Of a DNA stretch of 64,000 nt, positions 49,210-57,602 are shown in pieces. How positions within the stretch are numbered: position 1 is the stretch's first letter; every line of letters starts with the position of its first letter. Location: assembly GCF_013155465.1 (NCBI RefSeq), contig NZ_JABJVX010000001.1, positions 124,001-188,000 on the forward strand, written 5' to 3'. The notes under the pieces were generated by a model. The model did not search any database. It was not told the DNA's origin and saw nothing but the letters and a program-made list of their open reading frames with translations. Source of the DNA: Alterinioella nitratireducens (GTDB lineage Bacteria; Pseudomonadota; Alphaproteobacteria; Rhodobacterales; Rhodobacteraceae). A program made the translations under genes and the position numbers.

Positions 49210-51311
49210 CCTCCCGTCACGACGACATGGATTTCGACGCGCTGAAAGAGGCGATGCAGGCCGCCACCCCGGCCCCCGACGCCGCGCGCCGCGCTGAGAA
49301 TTTGCGCCTCGCGCAGGAGAATTTCGAAACCGCCCAAGGATCGCGGACCGCGCCGCGTCAAACCTCCATTCAAGCCCCGAAGCGGGGCCTTGCAGATGGA
49401 GTATTTCAGATGATGACGACCCGATTGATTGCGGGCCTGACCGCCACCACGGCAATTGTCGCCGTGGGGGTGTTGGGTTTTACCCCGCTTGGCACGGATT
49501 TGATGAACAGCCGCGTCAGCGAGCCAGAGATCGAGGAGCGCGTGCCGGAGGGGCCGCTGGATACCGCCGAGGCCCCCGACGCAGAGGCCACCGACGACGA
49601 GACCGGAACCGAGCTCGCCGCCGACGCAATCGCCGAAGAGCGCGGCGAGGTGGCCCCCGAGCCCGCCCCGGTGATCGCCGATGGCATTGCCGCCGACATG
49701 GCTGAAACCGAGGCTCCGCCCCCCGCCTTGCCGTCGCCCGCGCTGCCCATGCCGGGCCAGGCTGGCAACAGCACCGTTGGCGGGTTGCTCAGCGCCTCGC
49801 CGCAATTGCGCGGCGGCAATAGCGGCGCGATCATCCAGCAGGGCTATGGCAATTCGACCGCCATCATCGCGCCCTCCGAGCCCTACATCGCGCCAGACCC
49901 AAACCGCGAGGAGTTTGCCAATGACGACGACAACCCCCTGCGCGTGACGGCGGAGGATCCGGTCTCGACCTTCTCGATCGACGTCGATACGGCCTCCTAT
50001 GCGATCATCCGCTCCTCCCTGCAACGCGGGCAGATGCCCGACCCCGACGCCGTGCGCATCGAGGAGATGATCAACTATTTCCCCTATGATTTCGCCGCCC
50101 CCACCGAGGACGACATAAGCCCGTTCCGCCCCACGGTGACCGTGTTTGAAACCCCCTGGAACCCCGACACGCGGCTCTTGCATATCGGGTTGCAGGGCGA
50201 AATGCCCCTCATTGAGGAGCGCCCGGCCCTCAACCTGGTGTTCCTGATCGACACGTCAGGCTCGATGAACGACCCGTCGAAACTGCCCCTTCTGGTGCAG
50301 AGTTTCCGCCTGATGCTGGATCGTCTCGACCCGGCCGACCAGGTGGCCATCGTGGAATATGCAGGCTCCGCCGGTGTGGCGCTGGAGCCGACCCCGGCCT
50401 CGGACCGCGACGCGATCACGCGCGCCCTGAACGGCCTCGGCGCGGGTGGCTCGACCAACGGGCAGGGCGGGCTGGAACAGGCCTACGCGCTGGCCGGTGA
50501 CATGACCGAGGAGGGCGAGGTTTCCCGCGTGATCCTGGCCACGGATGGCGATTTCAACGTCGGTATTTCCGACCCCGATGCGCTGACCGACTATATCGCC
50601 GCGCAGCGCGAGACCGGCATCTACCTGTCTGTTCTCGGCTTCGGACGCGGCAACCTGCAAGACGACACCATGCAGGCGCTGGCCCAGAACGGCAACGGCA
50701 CGGCGGCCTTCATCGACACGCTGAACGAGGCGCAGCGGGTGCTGGTCGATCAGCTCTCGGGCGCGCTCTATCCCATTGCCGATGACGTCAAGATCCAGGT
50801 GGAGTTCAACCCCGCGGTGATCGCGGAATACCGCCTGATCGGCTATGAAACGCGGGCGCTGGCGCGCGAGGATTTCAACAATGACGCCGTGGATGCGGGC
50901 GAACTTGGCGCCGGCCATTCCGTCACCGCGATCTATGAGGTCACGCCCGTGGGCAGCCCGGCCCGCCTGACCGACCCGCTGCGCTACGCGGCCTCCGACG
51001 CGGGCGACGTGCCCGCGGAGGTCTCGGAGGAGTTGGGCTTCATCCGGCTGCGCTGGAAGGAGCCCGGCGAAGACGAGAGCCAGTTGATTGATTTCCCGAT
51101 CACGGACACCGACACCTCTGGCACCGAGGCCAATTTCGCCGCCGCCATCGCAGGCTTCGGCCAGCTGTTGCGCCGCTCGGACTTCCTGGGCGATTGGGAC
51201 TACGCCGATGCCATCGCGCTGGCCACGGCCAACCGGGGCGAGGATGAATTCGGCTACCGTTTCGAGGCGGTGCAGCTGATGCGCCTGGCCGAAAGCCTGT
51301 CCGAAAACTGA
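49206..51311 (+). CDS. Membrane von Willebrand factor A protein with DUF3520 (YfbK-like)
   Basis: 701 residues. A cytoplasmic N-terminal region of about 70 residues (DFDALKEAMQAATPAPDAAR) precedes one TM helix (LIAGLTATTAIVAVGVLGF). An acidic, Pro/Ala-rich linker follows. A vWF_A N-terminal domain (VSTFSIDVDTASYAIIRSSL; IEEMINYFPYDF) leads into a vWA domain with MIDAS motif LVFLIDTSGSMND near residue 346 and LATDGDFNVGISD. The C-terminal DUF3520 has KIQVEFNPAVIAEYRLIGYE. ATG overlaps the sigma gene. The N-terminal tail resembles anti-sigma factors by position, not clearly by sequence. The terminator-like hairpin follows at 51370. Confidence 0.88.
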   Translation: MTSRHDDMDFDALKEAMQAATPAPDAARRAENLRLAQENFETAQGSRTAPRQTSIQAPKRGLADGVFQMMTTRLIAGLTATTAIVAVGVLGFTPLGTDLMNSRVSEPEIEERVPEGPLDTAEAPDAEATDDETGTELAADAIAEERGEVAPEPAPVIADGIAADMAETEAPPPALPSPALPMPGQAGNSTVGGLLSASPQLRGGNSGAIIQQGYGNSTAIIAPSEPYIAPDPNREEFANDDDNPLRVTAEDPVSTFSIDVDTASYAIIRSSLQRGQMPDPDAVRIEEMINYFPYDFAAPTEDDISPFRPTVTVFETPWNPDTRLLHIGLQGEMPLIEERPALNLVFLIDTSGSMNDPSKLPLLVQSFRLMLDRLDPADQVAIVEYAGSAGVALEPTPASDRDAITRALNGLGAGGSTNGQGGLEQAYALAGDMTEEGEVSRVILATDGDFNVGISDPDALTDYIAAQRETGIYLSVLGFGRGNLQDDTMQALAQNGNGTAAFIDTLNEAQRVLVDQLSGALYPIADDVKIQVEFNPAVIAEYRLIGYETRALAREDFNNDAVDAGELGAGHSVTAIYEVTPVGSPARLTDPLRYAASDAGDVPAEVSEELGFIRLRWKEPGEDESQLIDFPITDTDTSGTEANFAAAIAGFGQLLRRSDFLGDWDYADAIALATANRGEDEFGYRFEAVQLMRLAESLSEN

Positions 51312-51369
51312 CCTGCCGGATGGGCAGGGCGGTCTATCGTGCAGTCATCCTTCAACCGTCCTGCCCGAT

Positions 51370-51397
51370 CCCCGGAGAGACTGTCCTCTCTCCGGGG
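51370..51397. terminator. Strong hairpin after the vWA gene
   Basis: CCCCGGAGAGA (51370-51380), loop CTGTCC, then TCTCTCCGGGG (51387-51397): a perfect 11-bp stem, 58 bases after the vWA stop, in the 179-base gap between convergent genes. The downstream GTCATTTTCACG is only mildly U-rich, so this may be a hairpin-dependent or bidirectional terminator. Confidence 0.65.
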
Positions 51398-51412
51398 GTC
51401 ATTTTCACGCCC

Positions 51413-51457
51413 CTTCTTTGTTCCGAAAATATCCCGGGGTCCGGGGCAGAGCCCCGG
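51413..51457. repeat. Rhodobacteraceae-type intergenic repeat with hairpin (inverted copy)
   Basis: CTTCTTTGTTCCGAAAATAT continues into CCCGGGGTCCGGGGCAGAGCCCCGG. The first part is the reverse complement of the core at 33124-33147. The last part forms a 7-bp hairpin (CCGGGGC, loop AGA, GCCCCGG). From memory, similar sequences (TTTGTTCCGAAAATATCCC with a CCCCGG hairpin) recur in Rhodobacteraceae intergenic regions. Confidence 0.6.
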
Positions 51458-51460
51458 CGG

Positions 51461-51483
51461 GTCGGATTGCGCAGCAATTCGAC
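51461..51483. terminator. Hairpin before puuB stop (minus side)
   Basis: GTCGGATTGC, loop GCA, GCAATTCGAC: a 10-bp stem with one G-U pair when transcribed, starting three bases after the repeat hairpin and eight bases before the end of puuB. Possibly a transcript end for the minus operon; no U-run. Confidence 0.4.
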
Positions 51484-51490
51484 CCCGATC

Positions 51491-52792
51491 TCAGAACCGG
51501 TCCCTCAGCGAAAACCACACCATCCCCAACACCAGGAGCGGCCAGCGCAGGGCCGACCCGCCCGGAAAGCGCGGGCTTGGGACCGAGGCCATAACGTCAA
51601 ACCGCTCCGCCTGTCCCGCGATGGTTTCCGCCGCGATCTGGCCCGCCAGCGTCGCCATCGCCACGCCATGGCCGGAATAGCCCGAAAGGCTGAGGATATT
51701 GCCCGCGACCCGCGCGAAATGCGGCATTCGGTTCATGGTGATCCCCAGCGTGCCGCCCCAGGCATGGCTGATCTTCACGCCCGCAAGCTGCGGGAACACC
51801 TCCTCCATCGGCCTGCGCACCGCACCTGCGATGTCACGCGGGAACCGGTAGCGGTAGCTTTCCGTGCCCCCGAACAGAAGCCGGTGATCGTCGGAGAAGC
51901 GGAAGTAATTCACCACGAACTTGCTGTCGGCAACGGCGCGGTTGCCGCGGATGATCTCCTCTTGCCGGTCCGCGCCAAGGGGCTGGGTCGCGACGACGTA
52001 ATTGTTGATCGGCATGACGCGCGCGGCGACCTGTGGGTCCAACCCGCCCAGGTATCCGTTGCAGGCCAGCACGACATGGTTCGCGCGCACCCGTGCGCTG
52101 TCGGTCCGCACCACCGCCGGGCTGCCCTTGTCAAGTTTCACGACCCGCGCGCCCTCGAAGATCCGCGCGCCCGCCCCCCTAGCCAGCCGCGCCAGCCCGA
52201 GTGTCAGTTCCAGCGGGTCGATATGGCCCGCGCCCATGTCGAGGGTGCCGCCGTGATAGCATGGCGAGGCGACGAGGCCCTGCAACTCCTCTCGGTTAAG
52301 GAACCGGATATCCTCGTAGCCATACTCGTCACGCAGCTTCCTCGCGTAATCGCGATACTCCGGCACGTAACGGGCCCGATGCGCGGCGTGGATCACGCCG
52401 GGATGGAAGGTCGCGTGCACCTCGTCGCGCGCCGCCACCTCGCGGACCAGCTCCACCGACCGGGTGGCGATCGTCCAGAGCGCGCGGGCGTGGTCCTTGC
52501 CCACCATCGCCTCCAACGCGTCCTGCTCCAGCCGCTGGCCCTGTCCGACCTGGCCGCCGTTGCGCCCCGAGGCGCCAAAGCCGACGCGGCTCGCCTCCAG
52601 CAGCACCACGTCAAAGCCGCGTTCCGCCAGGTGCCAGGCCGCCGACAACCCGGTGAAGCCGCCGCCGATGACGCAGACATCGCAGGTCAGATCGCCCTCT
52701 GGCGCGGCGAACCGGGGCAGGGGGGTGGCGGCATGGGCGTAGAAGGAAGGGGGGTACTCCCCCATCCTGTCATTGACGGTCAGCAGGTCCAT
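51491..52792 (-). CDS. puuB: Gamma-glutamylputrescine oxidase-like FAD oxidoreductase
   Basis: 433 residues. N-terminal DVCVIGGGFTGLSAAWHLAE then LEASRVGFGASGRNGGQVGQ, the PuuB/DadA signature. FGGTESYRYRFPRD and SHAWGGTLGITMNRMPHFAR lie in the FAD/substrate domain, and SLSGYSGHGVAMATLAGQIA near the C-terminus. A short hydrophobic tail (WPLLVLGMVWFSL) may associate with the membrane. It oxidises gamma-glutamylputrescine to the aldehyde in the Puu pathway. It starts seven bases after the aminotransferase gene, in the puuA-spuC-puuB operon. Confidence 0.88.
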   Translation of the reverse strand: MDLLTVNDRMGEYPPSFYAHAATPLPRFAAPEGDLTCDVCVIGGGFTGLSAAWHLAERGFDVVLLEASRVGFGASGRNGGQVGQGQRLEQDALEAMVGKDHARALWTIATRSVELVREVAARDEVHATFHPGVIHAAHRARYVPEYRDYARKLRDEYGYEDIRFLNREELQGLVASPCYHGGTLDMGAGHIDPLELTLGLARLARGAGARIFEGARVVKLDKGSPAVVRTDSARVRANHVVLACNGYLGGLDPQVAARVMPINNYVVATQPLGADRQEEIIRGNRAVADSKFVVNYFRFSDDHRLLFGGTESYRYRFPRDIAGAVRRPMEEVFPQLAGVKISHAWGGTLGITMNRMPHFARVAGNILSLSGYSGHGVAMATLAGQIAAETIAGQAERFDVMASVPSPRFPGGSALRWPLLVLGMVWFSLRDRF

Positions 52793-52799
52793 ACGCGCC

Positions 52800-54194
52800 T
52801 CAGGCGGCCTTCAGCAGGCCATCCGCCTTCAGCGCCGCGTGGGTTTCGTCCAGCGACCTGGTGGCCCGCGCGATCAGCGTGTCGATATCGCCATGTGTCA
52901 GGATAAGCGGCGGCGAGATGATCATCCGGTCGCCGACATGGCGCATCACCAGGCCATTGGCGAAACAGCGGTCGCGGCAGATAAGGCCCGCCGTGCCTTT
53001 CCCGGCGGCGAACCCTGCGCGGCTGTCCTTGTCCGGCGTCATCTGGATCGAACCCATCATGCCGACGATCTTCGCCTCGCCGATAAGCGGATGATCGACC
53101 ATCGCCAGCCATTTCTCGCGCAGGTAGGGGGCGGCGACGTCGCGGACGTGATCCAGGATCTTCTCCTCCTCCAGGATGCGCAGGTTCTCCAGCGCCACGG
53201 CGGCGGCGACGGGATGGCCGGAATAGGTATAGCCGTGGTTGAATTCCTCGCTGGAAATCACTTGCGCCACCTCGTCGCTGAGGATCGAGCCGCCGATCGG
53301 CGCGTAGCCCGACGAAAGCCCCTTGGCGATGGTCATGATGTCGGGGCGGATGCCGAATGTCTGGCTGCCGAACCAGTTGCCGGTGCGGCCAAAACCGGTG
53401 ATGACCTCATCGGCAATCAGCAGGATCTCGTATTTGTCGCAGATGCGCTGGATCTCGGGCCAGTAGGTCTCGGGCGGGACAATGACGCCGCCAGCGCCCT
53501 GGATGGGTTCGGCGATGAAGGCCGCGACGCGATCCTCGCCCATCTCCAGGATGGCGTCCTCCAACTCCCGCGCGCGCTTCAGGCCGAAGGCGTCCGGGTC
53601 CATGTCGCCGCCCTCGGCCCACCAGTTGGGCTGTCCGATATGGTGGATATCGGGGATCGGAATGCCGCCCTGCGCGTGCATCGCGGGCATGCCGCCAAGC
53701 GAGGCCGAGCCGACCGAGGAGCCGTGATAGCCGTTCTTGCGGCTGATGATGACCTTCTTGGCGGGCTTGCCCTTGATGTCCCAATAGGTCCGCACGAGGC
53801 GGATATTGGTGTCATTGGCCTCGGAGCCACCGGCGGCAAAGAAGGTGTGGTTGAGGTCGCCCGGTGCCAGCTCCGACAGTTTCTGGGCCAGCGCGATGGC
53901 GGGCACATGGGTGGTCTGGAAGAAGGCGTTGTAATAGGGCAGCTCGCGCATCTGGCGTGCCGCGACCTCGGCCAGTTCCTCGCGGCCATAGCCGACATTC
54001 ACGCACCAGAGCCCGGCCATGGCGTCAAGCATCTCGTTGCCGTCGCTATCGGTCAGGGTGACGCCGCGCGCCCGCGTGATGACACGGCTGCCCTTCTTGG
54101 CGAGGGCCGCGTTATGGGTGAAGGGGTGGACGTGGTGGGCGGCGTCCAGCGCCTGCAATTCGGCGGTCGGCAGGTGGTTGGTGATCATGTTCAT
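52800..54194 (-). CDS. spuC: Class III aminotransferase, putrescine/polyamine-pyruvate type (SpuC-like)
   Basis: 464 residues. Typical omega-aminotransferase: GVTLTDSDGNEMLDAMAGLW, FAAGGSEANDTNIRLVRTYW, SRKNGYHGSSVGSASLGGM, AFIAEPIQGAGGVIVPP, LLIADEVITGFGRTGNWFGS and the PLP lysine in MTIAKGLSSGYAPIGG. It probably transfers the amino group of putrescine (or other polyamines) to pyruvate. The SpuC assignment rests on the neighbouring PuuA, PuuB and Pot genes; other omega-amine substrates are possible. 18 bases from puuA, seven from puuB. Confidence 0.87.
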   Translation of the reverse strand: MNMITNHLPTAELQALDAAHHVHPFTHNAALAKKGSRVITRARGVTLTDSDGNEMLDAMAGLWCVNVGYGREELAEVAARQMRELPYYNAFFQTTHVPAIALAQKLSELAPGDLNHTFFAAGGSEANDTNIRLVRTYWDIKGKPAKKVIISRKNGYHGSSVGSASLGGMPAMHAQGGIPIPDIHHIGQPNWWAEGGDMDPDAFGLKRARELEDAILEMGEDRVAAFIAEPIQGAGGVIVPPETYWPEIQRICDKYEILLIADEVITGFGRTGNWFGSQTFGIRPDIMTIAKGLSSGYAPIGGSILSDEVAQVISSEEFNHGYTYSGHPVAAAVALENLRILEEEKILDHVRDVAAPYLREKWLAMVDHPLIGEAKIVGMMGSIQMTPDKDSRAGFAAGKGTAGLICRDRCFANGLVMRHVGDRMIISPPLILTHGDIDTLIARATRSLDETHAALKADGLLKAA

Positions 54195-54212
54195 GGCGGC
54201 GGTCCTCTCGGC

Positions 54213-55601
54213 TCAGACGTTCAAAAGCAGGTGTTGGCGTTCCCAGGGCGAGATCTCGCGCTGGTATTCCTCGTTCTCGGCGCGCTTGATGTCGCCGTAG
54301 AGCTGGCAGAACTCCTCGCCCAACACCGCGCGGATCTCGGGCGCCTCGTCGAACAGGTCCAGCGCCTCGCTCAGGCTGGAGGGCAGGGGATCCTCGGTCT
54401 CCCAGATCTCGACCTCGACGGCGTCGCGGGGGCGGGTCTTGGAGACCATCCCCAGGTATCCCGCCGCAAGCGAGGCGGCGATGGCGAGGTAGGGGTTGCA
54501 ATCCATCCCGATCACCCGGTTCTCCACCCGGCGCGATTCCGGCTTGGAGTGCGGAATGCGCAGGCCGGTGGTGCGGTTGTCGCGGGCCCATTCCAGGTTC
54601 GAGGGCGCGCTTTGCCCGTCCACCGTGATCCGGCGGTAGGAATTCACGTAAGGCGCCAGCAGCGGCACCAGCTGCATCAGGTAGGTCTGGCTGCCGCCGA
54701 CGAAATAGCGGAACGCCTTGGTCGGGCTGCCGTCGCGGTTCGAGAAGATGTTGCGCCCGGTGGCGGTCTCGATCACGCTTTGATGCACATGCATGGCGCT
54801 GCCGGGTTCGTCGCGGATCGGTTTCGCCATGAAGGTGGCGAAGATGCCGTTCTTCAGCGCCGCCTCGCGGATCGTGCGCTTGAAATAGAACACCTGATCG
54901 GCCAGGCGCAGCGGGTCGCCATGCAGCAGGTTGATCTCGATCTGGCCCGCGCCGCCCTCCTGGATGACGGTGTCGATGCGGAAGCCCTGATCCTCGGCAT
55001 AGTCGTAGATCGTGTCGATCACCGGCCCGTATTCATCGACGGCGGCCATGGAATAGACCTGTCGGCTGGCACCGCGCCGCCCGGTGCGACCAAGCGGCGG
55101 CTCGATGGGTTCGTTCGGGTCGGTGTTGGGCTTGGTCAGGTAGAATTCAAGCTCCGGCGCGATGACGGGCTGCCAGCCTTCCGCCTTGTAGAGGTCCAAC
55201 ACCCGGCGCAGCACGTTGCGCGGCGCGATGGCCAGCGGGCTGCCGTCGCGATTGGCCAGGTCGCAGATGATCTGCGCGGTGGCGTCATCGGCCCAGGGAA
55301 CGGCGGTGGCGGTCGACATGTCCGGCGTCAGCACCACGTCCTTTTCCAGCCACTGGTTCTCGATCTCCATGTCGACATATTCGCCCGAGATGGTCTGATA
55401 GAAGAGCGAGATCGGCAGGTAGAAGGTCTCGTCGGGGCGGAACTTGTAGGACGGCATCGCCTTGCCGCGCGAGGTGCCCGCGAGGTCGGGGATGATGCAC
55501 TCGACCTCCTCCAGGCGGCGCCCGTCGAGATAGTCGGTGAAGGCTTCTGGCAGCGTGTCGAGCCAATCCGCGTCGGACTTCGCTTTGCGGGGCGTTCTCA
55601 T
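54213..55601 (-). CDS. puuA: Gamma-glutamylpolyamine synthetase, glutamine-synthetase family (PuuA-like, copy 1)
   Basis: 462 residues from ATG 55601 (a TTG at 55640 would add 13 residues without a ribosome site). GS-family domain order: N-terminal ECIIPDLAGTSRGKAMP, then PVIAPELEFYLTKPN, GGAGQIEINLLHGDPLRLAD, FATFMAKPIRDEPGSAMHVH and the nucleotide loop NLEWARDNRTTGLRIP, with RVENRVIGMDCNPYLAIAAS. It ligates glutamate to putrescine or another polyamine with ATP. First gene of the minus operon; the TGATCAAAT sequence at 55660 lies 59 bases upstream. Confidence 0.9.
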   Translation of the reverse strand: MRTPRKAKSDADWLDTLPEAFTDYLDGRRLEEVECIIPDLAGTSRGKAMPSYKFRPDETFYLPISLFYQTISGEYVDMEIENQWLEKDVVLTPDMSTATAVPWADDATAQIICDLANRDGSPLAIAPRNVLRRVLDLYKAEGWQPVIAPELEFYLTKPNTDPNEPIEPPLGRTGRRGASRQVYSMAAVDEYGPVIDTIYDYAEDQGFRIDTVIQEGGAGQIEINLLHGDPLRLADQVFYFKRTIREAALKNGIFATFMAKPIRDEPGSAMHVHQSVIETATGRNIFSNRDGSPTKAFRYFVGGSQTYLMQLVPLLAPYVNSYRRITVDGQSAPSNLEWARDNRTTGLRIPHSKPESRRVENRVIGMDCNPYLAIAASLAAGYLGMVSKTRPRDAVEVEIWETEDPLPSSLSEALDLFDEAPEIRAVLGEEFCQLYGDIKRAENEEYQREISPWERQHLLLNV

Positions 55602-55659
55602 CGTGAACCTGCATGGGTCTGGGGTGGGTGGAGCCGGCAAGCCGGTTGGGCGCAGAATA

Positions 55660-55668
55660 TGATCAAAT
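55660..55668. promoter_or_regulatory. TGATCAAAT motif upstream of puuA
   Basis: TGATCAAAT (55660-55668), with the palindromic core TGATCA, lies in the 97-base gap between gntR and puuA. The same nine bases occur upstream of potF (56454-56462), where the symmetric form TTTGATCAAA is complete. It may be a half-conserved site for the neighbouring GntR protein. Confidence 0.35.
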
Positions 55669-55698
55669 CCTGGCGGCTGTCAATCGGGGGAGTCTCGG

Positions 55699-56355
55699 TC
55701 ATGCCTCCAGCCCGAGCGACTGGCGCATCAGGTCGAGGCCCTGCTGGATGTCCTCCTCGATCGCGCGGGCGGCGGCGACGGGTTCACCCTTGCGCAGGGC
55801 GCGCAGCGTCTCGGAATGCCTGTCGGGCAGGTTGGAGGTGCCGAAGCGCCCGCAGACAACGCGCAGAGACGGCCCCACCCGCAGCCAGAGCGACCGCGCG
55901 ATCTGGCGCAGGATGGGGGTGTCGGCAAAGTCGTAGAGGCGGAAATGGAAGCGGTAATTGTGCTCCAGGTAGCCCTCGACATCACCCTTGGCAATCGCCG
56001 CCGTCACCGCGTCATCCAGCGCCGCAAGCTCCGAAATATCGGCCTCGGACACCCGCGATGCGGCCAGTTCGGTCATCTTCGGCTCCAGCGTCAGGCGGGC
56101 GAAATAGATTTCGTCCACCCGTTCCGGCGAGGCGTGGGGCACGCAGATGCGCCGGTTGCCGAGCGTCTCCAGCGCGCCCTCGGCGGTAAGGCGGCGAATG
56201 GCCTCGCGCACCGGGGTCACGCCCGCGCCGACCGCGTCCTTGAGGCCCAGGATCGTCACCGCCTGGCCCGGCTGAACCTCGCCGAACAGGATCATGTTGC
56301 GGATCTTCTTATAGATCGCTTCGTGTTCCGGCAGCTTGGGATCGGGTGCGTTCAC
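55699..56355 (-). CDS. GntR-family regulator with FCD domain
   Basis: 218 residues. Winged HTH: HEAIYKKIRNMILFGEVQPG, ILGLKDAVGAGVTPVREAIR, LTAEGALETLGNRRICVPH. FCD domain: RLTLEPKMTELAASRVSEAD and LEHNYRFHFRLYDFADTPIL (metal-binding His in HFRLYDF region), SLRVVCGRFGTSN, HSETLRALRKGEPVAAARAI. Such regulators respond to organic acids or amino acids. Between divergent puuA and potF operons it is the obvious candidate for their control. Its own promoter region is the 144-base gap upstream of potF. Confidence 0.9.
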   Translation of the reverse strand: MNAPDPKLPEHEAIYKKIRNMILFGEVQPGQAVTILGLKDAVGAGVTPVREAIRRLTAEGALETLGNRRICVPHASPERVDEIYFARLTLEPKMTELAASRVSEADISELAALDDAVTAAIAKGDVEGYLEHNYRFHFRLYDFADTPILRQIARSLWLRVGPSLRVVCGRFGTSNLPDRHSETLRALRKGEPVAAARAIEEDIQQGLDLMRQSLGLEA

Positions 56356-56382
56356 GTCAGCGGCCTTCCCTGTTAATCTCGT

Positions 56383-56403
56383 CCTGACAAAACCTGTTCA
56401 GGT
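56383..56403. promoter_or_regulatory. Overlapping inverted repeats in the gntR-potF gap
   Basis: CCTGA-N10-TCAGG (56383-56387 and 56398-56402) overlaps ACCTG-TT-CAGGT (56392-56403). A further dyad TTCGAC-N11-GTCGAA is at 56422-56444. All are in the 144-base region between divergent gntR and potF and could be regulator sites. Which, if any, is used is unknown. Confidence 0.4.
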
Positions 56404-56451
56404 CGGGGAATCACCACGACCTTCGACAAAAACCTTGCGTCGAATCGAAGT

Positions 56452-56461
56452 TTTGATCAAA
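56452..56461. promoter_or_regulatory. TTTGATCAAA palindrome upstream of potF
   Basis: A perfect 10-bp palindrome, 38 bases before the potF start. It shares TGATCAAAT with the puuA upstream region. A compact AT-rich palindrome fits operators of FCD-type GntR regulators, and gntR is adjacent. Confidence 0.45.
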
Positions 56462-56499
56462 TAAAAAGAAATGCACATCCACATGGGGAGACATCAGGG

Positions 56500-57585
56500 A
56501 TGACAATCAAGATTGCAACGCTGGCGGCGACGGGCTCGCTGATCGCCTTTGCCGCGGCGGCCGAGGAAGTGCGGGTCTACAACTGGTCCGACTATATCGA
56601 CGAGGCCCTGCTGGACCAGTTCGAGGCCGAGACCGGCTATGACCTGGTCTATGACGTGTTCGACAGCAACGAGCTGCTGGAGACGCGGATGCTGGCGGGC
56701 GGCTCGGGCTATGACGTGGTGGTGCCGTCGGGCACCTTCCTGCAACGCCAGATCAGCGCCGGTGCCTTCCAGCCGCTGGATTATTCGCTGCTGCCCAATG
56801 CGGAGAACCTCTGGGACGTGATCCAGGAACGCACCGCGCAATACGACCCCGGCAACACCTTTGCGATCAACTACATGTGGGGCACCACCGGGCTTGGCGT
56901 GAACGTGGGCCGGGTGCGCGAGATCCTGGGCGAGGATGCGCCGATCGCCTCGCTCGACCTGATCTTCAACCCCGAAAACATGGAACAGCTGGCCGAATGC
57001 GGCGTGCATTTCCTGGATGCCCCGACCGAGATGATCCCGGCCGCGCTGACCTATCTGGGCCTTGACCCCGACAGCCACGACCCCGACGTGATCGAACAGG
57101 TCGAACCGGTGCTGAGCGCGGTGCGCCCCTATGTGCAGAACTTCCACAATTCGGAATATATCAACGCGCTGGCCAATGGCGACATCTGCGTCGCCTTCGG
57201 CTGGTCGGGCGATATCCTGCAGGCCCGCGACCGGGCCATCGAGGCCGATAACGGCGTCGAGATCGTCTATAACGCCCCCAATGAGGGCGCGCTGATGTGG
57301 TTCGACATGATGGCGATCCCGGTCGACGCGCCGAACCCCGAAGGGGCGCATGCCTTCCTCAACTTCATCATGGATGCCGAGAACATGGCGGCGGCGTCGA
57401 ACTATGTCTACTACGCCAACGGCAACCTCGCGAGCCAGGAATTCCTGGTCGAGGATGTGATCGGCGACCCGGCGATCTATCCCGATGAGGCGACGCTGGA
57501 GAACCTCTACACCACCACGCCCTACGACCCGCGCGTGCAGCGTTTCGTGACGCGCCTGTGGACCCGGATCAAGTCGGGCACCTGA
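56500..57585 (+). CDS. potF: Polyamine ABC transporter substrate-binding protein (PotF-like)
   Basis: 361 residues. Signal peptide in the first ~21 residues (IATLAATGSLIAFAAAA). Mature protein begins EEVRVYNWSDYIDEALLDQF, the PotD/PotF hallmark, then SNELLETRMLAGGSGYDVVV, GTTGLGVNVGRVREILG, ICVAFGWSGDILQARDRAIE and NEGALMWFDMMAIPVDAPNP. Binds putrescine or related polyamines in the periplasm. Start follows GGGGAGACATCAGGG. A terminator-like hairpin lies between this gene and potG, which would keep the binding protein more abundant than the membrane complex. Confidence 0.93.
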   Translation: MTIKIATLAATGSLIAFAAAAEEVRVYNWSDYIDEALLDQFEAETGYDLVYDVFDSNELLETRMLAGGSGYDVVVPSGTFLQRQISAGAFQPLDYSLLPNAENLWDVIQERTAQYDPGNTFAINYMWGTTGLGVNVGRVREILGEDAPIASLDLIFNPENMEQLAECGVHFLDAPTEMIPAALTYLGLDPDSHDPDVIEQVEPVLSAVRPYVQNFHNSEYINALANGDICVAFGWSGDILQARDRAIEADNGVEIVYNAPNEGALMWFDMMAIPVDAPNPEGAHAFLNFIMDAENMAAASNYVYYANGNLASQEFLVEDVIGDPAIYPDEATLENLYTTTPYDPRVQRFVTRLWTRIKSGT

Positions 57586-57602
57586 GACCCCTTGCCGATC
57601 CC

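Noticed and set aside
52773-56189. A 1138-codon open frame on the plus strand opposite puuB, spuC, puuA and gntR
   Set aside because: It has no recognisable domain and an Arg/His/Gly/Ala-rich composition, as expected for the antisense frame of GC-rich genes. The minus-strand genes carry clear family motifs throughout.
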